This document shows positions 52,123 through 62,913 of a stretch of 64,000 bases of DNA, one piece after another. Under the pieces are notes generated by a model. That model did not search any database. It worked only from the letters and a program-made list of their open reading frames with translations, and was not told the DNA's origin. The stretch covers positions 62,001 through 126,000 of the forward strand of contig NZ_SOAV01000004.1 in the NCBI RefSeq assembly GCF_004364245.1, read 5' to 3'. Both the position numbers and the translations under genes were made by a program. The DNA comes from Streptomyces sp. BK208. GTDB taxonomy: Bacteria > Actinomycetota > Actinomycetes > Streptomycetales > Streptomycetaceae. Position 1 is the stretch's first letter. Each line of letters starts with the position of its first letter.

Positions 52123-54282
52123 ATGGACTCCACACCCTCCCCTTCGTCCTCGTCGCCGTTCCACCTGGTCAGCAGCGCCCTGGGGCAGTACATCCCGCGT
52201 GACGGAGCGGCGGCGTCCGGTGCTGCCGGGTCACCGGCCGACCCCGGCGGGCAGTCACCGCAGGTCGGCCACCCCGCAGCGGGCCGCCAGGAGCGGATCC
52301 TCGGCGTGGTCAATCTGGACCGGGAGCTGAGAGTCACCGACCGCAATCTGGAGGCCCCCGTCTTCACGGGGCTGGACGCCGCGGTCGGGCGACCGTTCGT
52401 CGACCTCCTGCCGCAGGGAGACGTCCCGACGGTCACCCGGCGGTTGCGGCAGGTCCTGGAGACCGGGGAGGCGCACGTCGCCCGGGTCCAGCGCCTGCGG
52501 CGGTCCGACGGGTCGGAGCTGGTGGTCTCGATGAGCATCCTGCCCGCGGCGCCTCCGCAGGAGGGCCTGACCGTCTCCGTGATCGCCATGGCACGCAGGC
52601 TGCACCTGTACGCCGCCGAGACCGCGATCGGCACCTCGCTGGACATCGGCGAGACCGCGCAGTCGCTCGCGGAGTCGCTGCTGGCCTGGGGGGACGTGGC
52701 CGCCATCGATCTCGACTTCGCCGTGTGGACGGGCGAGGGGGTCACCGGGCGGACGCAGGGCCGCATCCGGCTGCGGCGGGCCGCCCTGGTCCCGGACCGG
52801 GCGTGGCCCGAGGGCTACGTCACCCTCGGCGAAGACCTGCCCGGCGACGCGAGCCGGCTGCTGGCCCAGGCGATCCGTCGTGGCGACGCCCCGCAGTCCG
52901 TCGTCATCCCCGACCGTGAGGCGATCGAGCGGGTTCTGGGGAGCCCGCGGCTGGTGCGCGCCCTGGTGCCCGGGGAGCGTTCGGCCGGGGTGGCGTGCGT
53001 GCCGCTGGTCCTGGAGGGGGATCCGCCCGTCGTCCTGGGCGTGGCGGAGGTCTGGCGGCGCGCGGACCGTCCCTTCGCCGACAGTGAGCTGTTCGACCTG
53101 CAGGAACTGGTGGCCAGGACTGCCCACCACGTGGACCTGGCCCGCCAGCACCAGCGCGAGCACACACAGGTGCTGGCCCTGCAACGCCGGCTGCTGCCGC
53201 GGTCCGGCAGCGGCACCGTCCAGACCGCCAGTGTCTACCAGCCCACCACCCCCGACAGCGCGGGCGTCGGCGGGGACTGGGTGAACAGCTTCCCGCTGCC
53301 GGACGGCCGTACCGCGCTGGTCGTCGGTGACGTCGTCGGTCACGGCCTGGGGGCAGCGGCGACCATGGGCCAGCTGAGCATGGAGGCCCGCGCGCTGCTG
53401 TCCGCGGGGCTCGCGCCCGACGAGGTGCTGGAGCACCTGGACGAGACCGTGACGCTGCTGGACGACGCGGAGTCCGGGCTGGCGGCCGGCTACAGCGCCC
53501 TCGGGTCGACGTGCTGCATCGCCGTCTACGACCCGGTCAGCCACCGGGTGGCGTTGTCCAGCGCGGGGCATCTCCCCCCGATCCTGGTGTCGCCGGACGG
53601 ACGCGCCGCACCGCTGGCGGTCCGTCCGCACCCCGGTCTGGGCGCCGAGTTCGCACTGCGGGAGCCGTTCGGCGTGCACACGTTCGTCGCGCCTCCGGGC
53701 TCCCTGCTCGCCCTCTACACCGACGGTCTGGTCGAGGATCCGGCGACGCCGATCGACGAGGGCATCGGCAGACTGGCGGACGCCGTGGCCTCGGTCCACC
53801 CCTGGGACGCGCTGCAGCAGGCCGCACGGCGGGTGGTGTCCGAGGTGATGCCGGCGCGGCAGCGTGACGACGTGACCCTGCTGCTCGCGCGGATGATCGG
53901 TTACCGCAAGGGCGACACGGCGACCTGGCGGCTGCCCGCCCGCGAGGACGCGGCCGCCCGCGCCCGCGCGCTGGTCTCCGCGCTGCTGCGGCAGTGGGAC
54001 ATCAGGGACACCACCCGGGACAGTGTGCTGCTCCTGGTCAGCGAGCTGGTCACCAACGCGGTCCGCTACGCGGGCGGCCCCATCACCGTACGGCTGATCA
54101 GGTCGGGACCCGGCCTGCTGTGCGAGGTCGGTGACACCGGCAACGGCAGACCGCGGCTCGGCCGGAACGGGCTCCTCGACGACGGGGGGCGCGGCCTGCA
54201 CGTGGTGCACCGGCTCACCACCCGGTGGGGGGTGCGCTGGACGGAGACCGGCAAGGTGGTCTGGGCCGAGGTGGTGCGCTGA
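52123..54282 (+). CDS. PAS-GAF-SpoIIE (PP2C) phosphatase with C-terminal RsbW-like ATPase
   Basis: A 719-residue partner-switching regulator. An N-terminal PAS-like region (residues 55-160) precedes a GAF domain (about 165-345). The SpoIIE/PP2C domain follows with intact metal motifs: VGGDWVNSF near 385, VVGDVVGHGLGAAAT near 405, LYTDGLVED near 535 and RDDVTLLLAR near 582. The C-terminal GHKL ATPase (about 600-719) carries VSELVTNAVRYAGG and GGRGLHVVHRLTTRWG. Such a fusion can act as both phosphatase and kinase on an anti-anti-sigma partner. ATG 52123 has AGGGAG upstream. Confidence 0.92.
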   Translation: MDSTPSPSSSSPFHLVSSALGQYIPRDGAAASGAAGSPADPGGQSPQVGHPAAGRQERILGVVNLDRELRVTDRNLEAPVFTGLDAAVGRPFVDLLPQGDVPTVTRRLRQVLETGEAHVARVQRLRRSDGSELVVSMSILPAAPPQEGLTVSVIAMARRLHLYAAETAIGTSLDIGETAQSLAESLLAWGDVAAIDLDFAVWTGEGVTGRTQGRIRLRRAALVPDRAWPEGYVTLGEDLPGDASRLLAQAIRRGDAPQSVVIPDREAIERVLGSPRLVRALVPGERSAGVACVPLVLEGDPPVVLGVAEVWRRADRPFADSELFDLQELVARTAHHVDLARQHQREHTQVLALQRRLLPRSGSGTVQTASVYQPTTPDSAGVGGDWVNSFPLPDGRTALVVGDVVGHGLGAAATMGQLSMEARALLSAGLAPDEVLEHLDETVTLLDDAESGLAAGYSALGSTCCIAVYDPVSHRVALSSAGHLPPILVSPDGRAAPLAVRPHPGLGAEFALREPFGVHTFVAPPGSLLALYTDGLVEDPATPIDEGIGRLADAVASVHPWDALQQAARRVVSEVMPARQRDDVTLLLARMIGYRKGDTATWRLPAREDAAARARALVSALLRQWDIRDTTRDSVLLLVSELVTNAVRYAGGPITVRLIRSGPGLLCEVGDTGNGRPRLGRNGLLDDGGRGLHVVHRLTTRWGVRWTETGKVVWAEVVR

Positions 54283-54333
54283 CGGAGCCGCGGGGCCGTA
54301 CCCCGCCTGACCGTGGGAGGCCGCCGTCGCCCC

Positions 54334-54393
54334 CGGGCGCGGGGAACCGGGGCGCGGGGAACCGAGGGGCGAGGAACCGAGGAGCGGGGGCCC
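54334..54393. repeat. Four tandem 15-bp units before the phosphatase gene
   Basis: Units at 54334, 54349, 54364 and 54379 follow the pattern GRGGCGCGGGGAACC with drift. They lie between the SpoIIE and histidine phosphatase genes, just before the ribosome site region. Function unknown. Confidence 0.75.
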
Positions 54394-54441
54394 GGCGTCC
54401 GTGGGAGCACAAGATCACCAGTGCGTCCCGAGGAGCCAGAG

Positions 54442-55068
54442 ATGACCGGCACGGCCACCCGTTACCTCTACCTGGCGCGGCACGGCGAGGCGTCACCCGA
54501 CGAGAGCGGGCTGACGGACACCGGCCGGCGCCAGGCCACCCTGCTCGGCAGGCGCCTGAGGGACGTCCCCATCACGTCCTTCCACCACGGCCCCCTGCCG
54601 CGGGCCGCGCAGACGGCACACCTGATCGCCGACGAACTGGAGAACGTCACTCCGCGCGTCTCGGAGATCGCCGGTGACTACGTGCCCCACGTGCCGCAGC
54701 GGTCCGAACTGCCCGCCGACGCGGCGGACTTCTACCTCCGTTTCCTCGCCGCCACCGACGAGGAGGAACGCGAGCGCGGTGCGGAGCTGGCCCGCCGGGC
54801 GCTGCGGCGGTTCACCGGACCGGTGACGGACGGCGCGGAGGACCGGCACGAACTGGTCGTCACCCACAACTTCCTCGTCGCCTGGCTCGTCCGCGACGCC
54901 ATGCACGCCCCGAAGTGGCGCTGGCTCGGCCTCGACCACGGCAACGCGGCCCTCACCGTCATCCGCTACCCGCCCGGCCGGGCGGCCTCCGTCGCGGTAT
55001 CCAACGACATGCGACACCTGCCCGCCGAGCTGCGCTGGACGGGTCTTCCCGCCGAGGCACACGTCTGA
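54442..55068 (+). CDS. Histidine phosphatase (phosphoglycerate mutase-like)
   Basis: A 208-residue histidine phosphatase superfamily protein. The catalytic RHG motif is in YLYLARHGEASPDESG near residue 13, the second Arg in PLPRAAQTAHLIADEL, and the second catalytic His in LVVTHNFLVAWLVRDA near residue 142. Specificity can range from sugar phosphates to proteins and cannot be told here. ATG 54442 has AGGAG seven bases upstream. It sits between a SpoIIE-type phosphatase gene and the channel gene, all on the same strand. Confidence 0.9.
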   Translation: MTGTATRYLYLARHGEASPDESGLTDTGRRQATLLGRRLRDVPITSFHHGPLPRAAQTAHLIADELENVTPRVSEIAGDYVPHVPQRSELPADAADFYLRFLAATDEEERERGAELARRALRRFTGPVTDGAEDRHELVVTHNFLVAWLVRDAMHAPKWRWLGLDHGNAALTVIRYPPGRAASVAVSNDMRHLPAELRWTGLPAEAHV

Positions 55069-55206
55069 GGACGCGCCGGCCGCCGTCACCCGCGGACGCG
55101 TGACCCCCTACGGGTGAACATCCCGGCGGCACGGTGTGTCGCGGCTTTCGCACCAGCACTCTTCCGCTGACGGCACACGCGGTGTGCGGAACGGTAGGGG
55201 GCAGAC

Positions 55207-57210
55207 GTGGTGCGGCGGCAGCAGCCGGATTCCTTGCGACAACGGGCGCGCTATGTCTTCGACCGGACACTGGCCCGCAGCACCGGTGCGCTGCTCGGCT
55301 GGCTCGCCGTGTGCTGTCTGGTGGTCGTCGTGCCCGTCAGCACGCTGCTGGTGTGGACGGACCCCGCAGCGCCCCGCTCCCTCTCGGAGCGGCTCCTCGC
55401 GGTGTGGCGCACGAGCGCCGAGACCCTCCGCCTCGGCGGGGTGACCGGCGCACCGCTGCGGATGCTCCTGTCGGTGTTCCTCGGGCTGATCGCCCTGCTC
55501 TGCGTGTCCACGCTGGTGGGTGTGATCACGACCGGGCTGGGTGACCGGCTGGAGGAACTGCGGCGGGGCCGGTCCACGGTGCTGGAGCGGGGACACGCGG
55601 TGGTGCTCGGCTGGTCCGACCAGGTCTTCACCCTTGTCGGCGAGATGGTCGCGGCCCAGGCGGGCCGGATGCGGGGAGCCGTGGCGGTGCTCGCCGAACG
55701 GGACTCCACGGTCATGGCGTCGGAGTTGAACACGGTGCTGGGATCGACCCGTGGCGTACGCGTGGTCTGCCGTACGGGAGCGCCGACGGACCCCGCCGCC
55801 CTCACGCTCCTCTCCCCTGCCGCCGCGCACTCCCTCCTGGTCGTGCCGGGCGACGACGACGCGGCCAACGCGGAGGTCGTCCGGACCCTGTTGGCCCTGC
55901 GGTCGCTGCTCGGAGCCGAGGCGGGCCCACCGGTCGTGGCCGCCGTGCGCGACGAGCGGTTCCTGGCCGCGGCCCGGCTGGCCGCCGGACCGCGGGGCGT
56001 CGTCCTGGACGTCGAGTCCACCACGGCGCGATTACTCGTCCAGGCCGCCCGCCACCCGGGTCTGGCGGGGGCGCTGCGGGACCTGCTCGATCTGGCGGGA
56101 GCCGAACTGCACGTGATCCGGGCGCCGGACGCCTTGGGGCTGACGTTCGCCGAGATTTCGCTGCGTTACGACAGGGCGTGTGCCGTCGGCTTCCTGACGG
56201 CCGGCGGCCGCGCCCTGCTCACACCGGCGCGCGAGGCTCGTATGGGTCCGGGTGATCGGTTGATCGTCGTCGCCGAGGACGACCGGCCCGCCCTCCGGAC
56301 GCCGGAGGACGCCGCCGTGGATCTCACCGTCATGCCCGACCCGGTGCCCCGGGAACGACGCCCCTCGAAAACGCTGCTGCTGGGCTGGAACCGCCGTGCT
56401 CCACTCATCGTGGACCTGCTCGGTCGCACGGCGCGGCAGGGCTCACAGCTGCACGTCGTCTCCGGTCCCGACGACGGACCGGGGCCCGGTAGCCTCGCCG
56501 AGGACATGAGGATCACCGTCGCCCATCACAAGGGAGAGCCGACCCTCCCCCACACCCTTCGGACGTTGGATCTCTTCGGCTACGACAGTGTGATCGCACT
56601 CGGCCCGGACGCCGGACCGGAACGGCCCCGGCCCGACGACGACACCCTGCTGACGTTGCTGGCGCTGAGCGCGCTGGAGGAGGAGACGGGCCGAGCGCTC
56701 CCCGTGGTGGCCGAGTTGAGTGACCACCGCAGCCTGCCGCTGGCCCCGCTGGGTCCGATGTCAGCCGCGGTCGTGCGCGGAGAACTCACCTCGCTGGTCA
56801 TGGCCAGGATCTCCCAGAGCACCGGCATGGCGGCCGTCTTCGAGGAGCTCCTCACCGCCCGGGGCGGCGCCCTCGCCCTGCGACCGGCCCGCCACTACGT
56901 GCTCCCCGGAAGGGCGGCGTCCTTCGCCACCGTGGTGGTGTCCGCCCTCAGGCACGGGGAGTGCGCGATCGGATACCGGGCTGACGACGGCGGCGCCGCG
57001 AGCCTCGATACCGGCGTTCGGCTGGCTCCGGGCAGGTCGGAACGACGCGTCTGGGCCGCCGGGGACCACGTGCTGGTCGTCGCGGCACCGGACGAGGAGC
57101 CCCGCTCGCCCGAAGCCTCGCCCGATGGACGCGGGACGCTGCTCGGCAGGCTGCCCGAATCCCGCCGGGACCCGGGCAGCGCACCGGCGCCCGGTTCCGT
57201 CGACGAGTGA
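55207..57210 (+). CDS. CASTOR/POLLUX-related putative ion channel with a TTA codon
   Basis: A 667-residue membrane protein resembling bacterial relatives of the plant CASTOR/POLLUX nuclear cation channels. Two hydrophobic helices near the N terminus (GALLGWLAVCCLVVVVPVST about 27-46, and LSVFLGLIALLCVSTLVGVI about 87-106) frame the pore-like region. Two RCK/TrkA_N-like domains follow (HAVVLGWSDQVFTLVGEMVA near 129, and KTLLLGWNRRAPLIVDLLGR near 390). GTG 55207 is preceded by AGGGGGC. Codon 276 (56032-56034) is TTA, so its expression should need bldA. A regulatory role in ion flux during development is possible but inferred. Confidence 0.82.
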   Translation: MVRRQQPDSLRQRARYVFDRTLARSTGALLGWLAVCCLVVVVPVSTLLVWTDPAAPRSLSERLLAVWRTSAETLRLGGVTGAPLRMLLSVFLGLIALLCVSTLVGVITTGLGDRLEELRRGRSTVLERGHAVVLGWSDQVFTLVGEMVAAQAGRMRGAVAVLAERDSTVMASELNTVLGSTRGVRVVCRTGAPTDPAALTLLSPAAAHSLLVVPGDDDAANAEVVRTLLALRSLLGAEAGPPVVAAVRDERFLAAARLAAGPRGVVLDVESTTARLLVQAARHPGLAGALRDLLDLAGAELHVIRAPDALGLTFAEISLRYDRACAVGFLTAGGRALLTPAREARMGPGDRLIVVAEDDRPALRTPEDAAVDLTVMPDPVPRERRPSKTLLLGWNRRAPLIVDLLGRTARQGSQLHVVSGPDDGPGPGSLAEDMRITVAHHKGEPTLPHTLRTLDLFGYDSVIALGPDAGPERPRPDDDTLLTLLALSALEEETGRALPVVAELSDHRSLPLAPLGPMSAAVVRGELTSLVMARISQSTGMAAVFEELLTARGGALALRPARHYVLPGRAASFATVVVSALRHGECAIGYRADDGGAASLDTGVRLAPGRSERRVWAAGDHVLVVAAPDEEPRSPEASPDGRGTLLGRLPESRRDPGSAPAPGSVDE

Positions 57211-57225
57211 GAGCGGCCGCGCCGG

Positions 57226-58419
57226 TCAGCGCCCGCTCCGGGCAGCGGTCTGCGGAGAACGGCCGGGCGGGGCGGACAGGGTTGCCGCGAACAGCGCCGC
57301 GTCGTCCTGAAGGTCTCCCCCGGTGTGCCGGAGGACGGCCCCGAGCACGGCGTCGACCACGGCGTCCGGGTCGGCCGGCCAGCGCCGCGACAGTACCGAG
57401 GCGGGGTCGAAGAAGACACCGTCCGCGTCACGGGCCTCGTTGATGCCGTCGGTGAACAGCACCAGAGTGGATCCCACGGGCAGCTCGAACCGGTCGACCA
57501 GGACGTCGTCGCCGACGAGGTCACCCAGGCCCAGCGGCAGCGACGGCGCGGTGGGTTCCAGCGGGTCCGCCCTCCCGTCGCGGACCAGCAGGGGCGCCGC
57601 GTGACCCCGGTTGGCCACGCGCAGCACGGAAGAGTCCGGAGGCAGCTCCGCGACGACGGCCGTGGCGAACGACTCGGCCGCCGCCCCGCTCGACTGCCGG
57701 ACGTCCTCCCTCATGCGGCTCTCCAGTTGCCGCACGACACCTGCCAGCTCCGCCTGGTGATGGCAGGCTTCGTGGAACGAGCCGAGGAGTGCGTTGACCG
57801 TGCGGACGGCCTGGAGCCCCTTGCCGCGCACATCGGCGATGATCATGCGGATGCCGTGGGCCGTCTCATGGATCGCGAAGAGGTCGCCGCCGATGGCGGC
57901 CTCCTCGTGGGCGACCTCGTAGCGGGATGCCACGGCCAGCCTGCCCACCCGGCGTGGCGGGTCCGGGAGCACGGCCCGCTGCACCGCGGCCGCCACCTCA
58001 CGGCTGGTCCTCAACTGCCGTCGATTGGACGTCAACTGCACGTTGAGAACGGCGGCGATGGCGGTGAGCACGACGAGACTGCTGAACGAGACCAGGTCCT
58101 CACGGACCGGCTCCCGCTCCAGGTACACCAGGGTGATCCCCACGAGGTTCACCGCGACACCCGTCGCGATGGTCCCGCTCAGCGTCAGCACGCTGGCGGC
58201 GACTCCGGGGGCCGCCGCGAGGACGGGGAACGTGTTGACACCTCCCCCGGTGGCGACGTCGAGCACGAACGCCGTGGCGACCACCACGGCGGGCAGCCAC
58301 CACAAGCGCCCTTCCCCGGAGGCTCCCCCGGGACGGCCGTCGCGCTTCCACTTCCGGGACCCCCTCACACGAGTGGACAGGGCGTCATGGTGTGCCTCCC
58401 GGGGCCGAGGACGATCCAC
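57226..58419 (-). CDS. Membrane SpoIIE/PP2C-type phosphatase
   Basis: A 397-residue protein. Hydrophobic segments (WWLPAVVVATAFVLDVATGG near residue 40, then VLTLSGTIATGVAVNLVGIT and FSSLVVLTAIAAVLNV) form the N-terminal membrane part. The PP2C domain follows: AAIGGDLFAIHE near 182, MIIADVRGKGLQAV near 200, ANRGHAAPLLV, LFTDGINEARD near 330 and GDLQDDAALFAA. The metal-binding Asp residues are conserved. It may act on anti-anti-sigma proteins at the membrane. The start is GTG 58419; the in-frame GTG at 58368 is an alternative. It is convergent with the channel gene (15-bp gap). Confidence 0.87.
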   Translation of the reverse strand: MDRPRPREAHHDALSTRVRGSRKWKRDGRPGGASGEGRLWWLPAVVVATAFVLDVATGGGVNTFPVLAAAPGVAASVLTLSGTIATGVAVNLVGITLVYLEREPVREDLVSFSSLVVLTAIAAVLNVQLTSNRRQLRTSREVAAAVQRAVLPDPPRRVGRLAVASRYEVAHEEAAIGGDLFAIHETAHGIRMIIADVRGKGLQAVRTVNALLGSFHEACHHQAELAGVVRQLESRMREDVRQSSGAAAESFATAVVAELPPDSSVLRVANRGHAAPLLVRDGRADPLEPTAPSLPLGLGDLVGDDVLVDRFELPVGSTLVLFTDGINEARDADGVFFDPASVLSRRWPADPDAVVDAVLGAVLRHTGGDLQDDAALFAATLSAPPGRSPQTAARSGR

Positions 58420-58613
58420 GCACCGTTCCGGTGCCCGTACACGGGCGGCGCGCGCTGACTCCCCGGCAGTGTCCCCGTCACGGACGCCCCCGGCCCGCCG
58501 CTCGCGTCACGCGGCCCCGGTGTTCCCCCTGGTGGGCCAACCGGGACCCCGGCTGCCGGAAGCGTCGGCCCCGCAGTTCGCCCGCCCGGGCGACCGGGGC
58601 CACACTGGAAGGC

Positions 58614-58889
58614 GTGACGGAGACGGACGCGCAGCTCACCCGACGGCTCGAACGGGCCATCACGGCCCTGCTGGAGCGACGCCGGGACGGTGCTTCGATC
58701 TGCCCGTCCGACGCCGCACGCCATGCCTACGACGGTGACGACGAGGGCTGGCGAGCGCTCATGGAACCGGCCCGCCGAGCGGCCTGGCGGCTGGCGGCGG
58801 CCGGCAAGGTGGAGGTGACCCGGGCCGGCCGGCCCGTGACGCAGGCCGAAGCGCGCGGTCCGCTCCGCATCCGCCGCGCGCCCCGCTGA
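58614..58889 (+). CDS. DUF3253 protein
   Basis: A 91-residue small helical protein with the DUF3253 pattern: LERAITALLERRRDGASICP, then PSDAARHAYDGDDEGWRALM, then EPARRAAWRLAAAGKVEVTR. A winged-helix-like fold has been suggested for such proteins; no function is established. GTG 58614 may be leaderless, with CACACT at 58601-58606 as a -10-like box. It is convergent with a serine hydrolase gene on the other side. Confidence 0.8.
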   Translation: MTETDAQLTRRLERAITALLERRRDGASICPSDAARHAYDGDDEGWRALMEPARRAAWRLAAAGKVEVTRAGRPVTQAEARGPLRIRRAPR

Positions 58890-58973
58890 CCGTCCCGGCC
58901 GGACAGCGCCCGTGGTGACAGGCCCCCGGCGGCGGTGCCGGCGCGTGACCCGAGGGCTACGCGCCGGGCCGGG

Positions 58974-60332
<1,359 letters not shown>

Positions 60333-60342
60333 TCAGACCGGA

Positions 60343-61185
60343 TCACGCCAGGTCGAGGTCGGCGTAGAACAGGTGGTGGTCGGAGTACCGGGAGGGATGC
60401 ACGCGGTACTCACCCGGGGCGATGCCGCGCAGGAAGACGTAGTCGAACTTGCTCTGCCAGTCCGTGGTGGCCCGGCAGGTGCCGGCGGCGGTGCCCGCGG
60501 GACGGCACCCGGGGTCCGCGTCGACGGCCAGGGACCAGAGGCGCGAGAGTTCGGGCGCGTCCGGCACCGCGTTGAAGTCACCCAGGACGATGGCGCGTTC
60601 ATGCCGGGCGACCTCGGTGGCGAGCACGGCGGCCTGCCCCGCCCGGACCGACTCCTGCCGGCGCTGGGCGAGGTGGGTGTTGAAGACCCGTACCTTCTGG
60701 CCGTCGACCTCGGTGGTGACCGCCATGTAGCCGCGGTCCTCGGAGCCGCCCTCGGGGTACTCCACGCCGACGTGGTCGGTCATGGGCGCGGCGGAGAGGA
60801 CGGCCTGACCGAACGCGCCCGGGTTCCAGGGCGTTCCCCCGCAGCGGCTCCGCTTGTTCAGGACCGTCCCGTACCGGACGTGGTAGACGAGTCCGTGGAT
60901 GTTCTCCAAGTGGTCCCGGATCGCCTCGACGTCCCGCACGCAGGCCTCCTGCACGCCGAGGACCTGAGGGGCGAACGCGGCGATCTCGGCGGCCCGGTGG
61001 GCGTTGCTCTCCTTGCACGGGTTGCAGAGGTTCCACGTCATGACGCGGTTCGCCACCACGTCGCGCTCGGGCCGCACGGGGCGGCTCCGGCCGGCGTCGG
61101 AGCCGCCGGGGGAACGGGAACCTACGAGGACCACGCAGAGCACGGCCACCGTGCCCACGAACCACCGTGTTCCACTGGCGAGCAC
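60343..61185 (-). CDS. Secreted endonuclease/exonuclease/phosphatase-family protein
   Basis: A 280-residue exported metal-dependent hydrolase. The N-terminal helix RWFVGTVAVLCVVLVGSRSP is a signal peptide. The EEP fold is clear: VMTWNLCNP near residue 48, VLGVQEACV (catalytic Glu) near 75, AIVLGDFNAVPDAPEL near 199 and DYVFLRGIAPGEYRVHPSRYSDHHLFYADL at the end, with the final SDHH. It may be a nuclease, phosphodiesterase or sphingomyelinase. GTG 61185 is set by GGGGGAGG five bases upstream, not by the long open frame further up. Confidence 0.9.
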   Translation of the reverse strand: MLASGTRWFVGTVAVLCVVLVGSRSPGGSDAGRSRPVRPERDVVANRVMTWNLCNPCKESNAHRAAEIAAFAPQVLGVQEACVRDVEAIRDHLENIHGLVYHVRYGTVLNKRSRCGGTPWNPGAFGQAVLSAAPMTDHVGVEYPEGGSEDRGYMAVTTEVDGQKVRVFNTHLAQRRQESVRAGQAAVLATEVARHERAIVLGDFNAVPDAPELSRLWSLAVDADPGCRPAGTAAGTCRATTDWQSKFDYVFLRGIAPGEYRVHPSRYSDHHLFYADLDLA

Positions 61186-61577
61186 GATCGCCTCCCCCGG
61201 TGCCGGCGCGCGGAGCGTCCGCCCGCCCTCACGCACGAGATTAGGGGACCGGCGCGCCGTCGGGAATCGCGGGCCGCGCCGATGCGACATGTGGCACGGG
61301 CCCTTTCGGCCGAGCAGGCGTCCGGCGCCGTCGAACGGGACCCGGTGCTCCGTCCGGCGGACCCGGAGGCCGGCGCGGGCCGATGGACGTCGCGGGGCCG
61401 GCTCCAGGGCGGCAGGCTCGGCGTCGGGACCGTGCGCACGGACCGCGTCACGTACCTCCCCCGTGCCCTCGCCCACGACGAGCCGCCCGGGCCGCTTCCG
61501 CGCGATCCCGCACCGCTGCGCCGTGACCGGGGCGGCCCGCACGAAGGACCGCACCCGCCGCCCCGCACCGCCACGGC
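61186..61577. other. 392-bp gene-poor region
   Basis: Open frames exist on both strands, but none has a plausible start, ribosome site and recognisable protein. The frames look like chance GC-rich openings. The upstream region of the EEP hydrolase lies here. Confidence 0.5.
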
Positions 61578-62306
61578 TCAGGAGAGCCAGTCGGTGTACC
61601 GGGTGGGAGCCAGGTGTGCGTCCGTGTCGGTGAGCACGTCGCCTCTGACTGCCGCGAACATCCCGGCGGAGGGGTCGGTGACCACCGTGCGGCTGTCACC
61701 CTTGCGGGACAGGATCAGCCGGCCCAGGTCGTCGAGGGCGAAGACCTCGGGCCCACCGATGTTGCGGACCCCGTTCAGGGGTGCGCCCACGGCGACCTCC
61801 GCCACCGCGGCGGCGACGTCCTTCGCGGCGATCGGCTGGATCGGCGTGGGCGGCAGCCGGACGCTGTCGTCGTCGGCCGTCCAGGCCAGGACCGCGTCCA
61901 TGAACTCCATGAACTGGGTGGCCCGCACGATCGAGTACGGAACGGGACCGCCCCGCAGGAGCTCCTCCTGGAGGGCCTTGGCGCGGTAGTAGTCCAGTTC
62001 TGGCACCTTGTCGACGCCGACGATGGAGAGGACGACGAAATGCCCCACCCCACTGTCTCCGGCGGAGGACAGCAGGTTTCCCATGGAGGCCTCGAAGAAG
62101 GCCAGGGAGGCGTCGTCGAAGGTCGGGCTGTTCGTCAGGTTGACGACGACGTCGGCTCCCTCGACCGCCCGGTCCACCCCCTGGCCGCTGACGACGTCGA
62201 CCCCGGTGGACAGCGCATGCGGTACCGCCTCGTGTCCGGCGGCGTTCAGGTTCTCGACGACCTGCGAGCCGATCAGCCCGGTACCGCCCAAGACCGCGAT
62301 CTTCAT
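61578..62306 (-). CDS. NmrA/SDR-like NAD(P)-binding protein
   Basis: A 242-residue atypical SDR. The Rossmann motif KIAVLGGTGLIGSQVVENLN is at the N terminus; the atypical-SDR core contains GADVVVNLTNSP and LSIVGVDKVPELDYYRAKALQE (YxxxK), with PYSIVRATQFMEFM following. It resembles NmrA-like and NAD(P)H:quinone-related proteins. ATG 62306 has GGGAGAGG eight bases upstream. It is divergent from the dhaK operon across a 607-bp gap. The substrate is unknown. Confidence 0.88.
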   Translation of the reverse strand: MKIAVLGGTGLIGSQVVENLNAAGHEAVPHALSTGVDVVSGQGVDRAVEGADVVVNLTNSPTFDDASLAFFEASMGNLLSSAGDSGVGHFVVLSIVGVDKVPELDYYRAKALQEELLRGGPVPYSIVRATQFMEFMDAVLAWTADDDSVRLPPTPIQPIAAKDVAAAVAEVAVGAPLNGVRNIGGPEVFALDDLGRLILSRKGDSRTVVTDPSAGMFAAVRGDVLTDTDAHLAPTRYTDWLS

Positions 62307-62913
62307 GACATGCCTCTCCCTCTTCCCGGAAACGGGTGGCTCAGGAACCACTGTGTGCGGGTCGGTGGGAAACGGCGCTCCGAGCGCCCCGAAGGAAGGA
62401 GCGTCACGCGCCGTCCACGAAGATGAGCGCCTCCGCCACCCCGGTCGACGCAGCAGAACAGCGCCGCGCGCGCCCGGAGCCCCCCCCCGTTGCCGGACGC
62501 GGCCCGCTGCGCGTCTCCGTGTCCTCGCGCGCGACGCCGAGTCGCCCGATACCGTTTCGTCCGAAACAGCCGTCGGCGCCCGGCCGGGACCGGTCGGCCC
62601 CTCGGGATGTGACCCCCGTTCCGAGAGGTGACCGTGTCTGCCGGATCGGCGGATTCGGAACTCTCCGGACCGCGCTTCAGGTGACCTTCACACGCGCAAG
62701 GCTGATACTGCCCCTGTAGGTCTCTTGCCGGTGCGCAGTCGGCACGCCGCACGACTGACACCTCGTCACCGAGTCAGCGCCGAGTCAGTATCAGTACCGC
62801 CGGAACCCGCCCCAACCGCCACGACCGCCAACGTCACCCAACTGCTCGCCCCTGCTCCGACCAGGAAAAACACCCGCCGCAGGCCCGTCCACCGCTCTTC
62901 CTAGGAGATACCC
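62307..62913. other. 607-bp intergenic region before dhaK
   Basis: No gene is supported. It contains a run of nine C (62480-62488). CTGATACTG (62702-62710) is the exact reverse complement of CAGTATCAG (62786-62794), and CGAGTCAG is repeated around 62770-62788. These may belong to the dhaK control region. Confidence 0.6.

Noticed and set aside
62480..62488. Nine-C run as a phase-variable tract
   Set aside because: It is not within a supported gene or at a promoter spacing; a sequencing or chance homopolymer is the simpler explanation.
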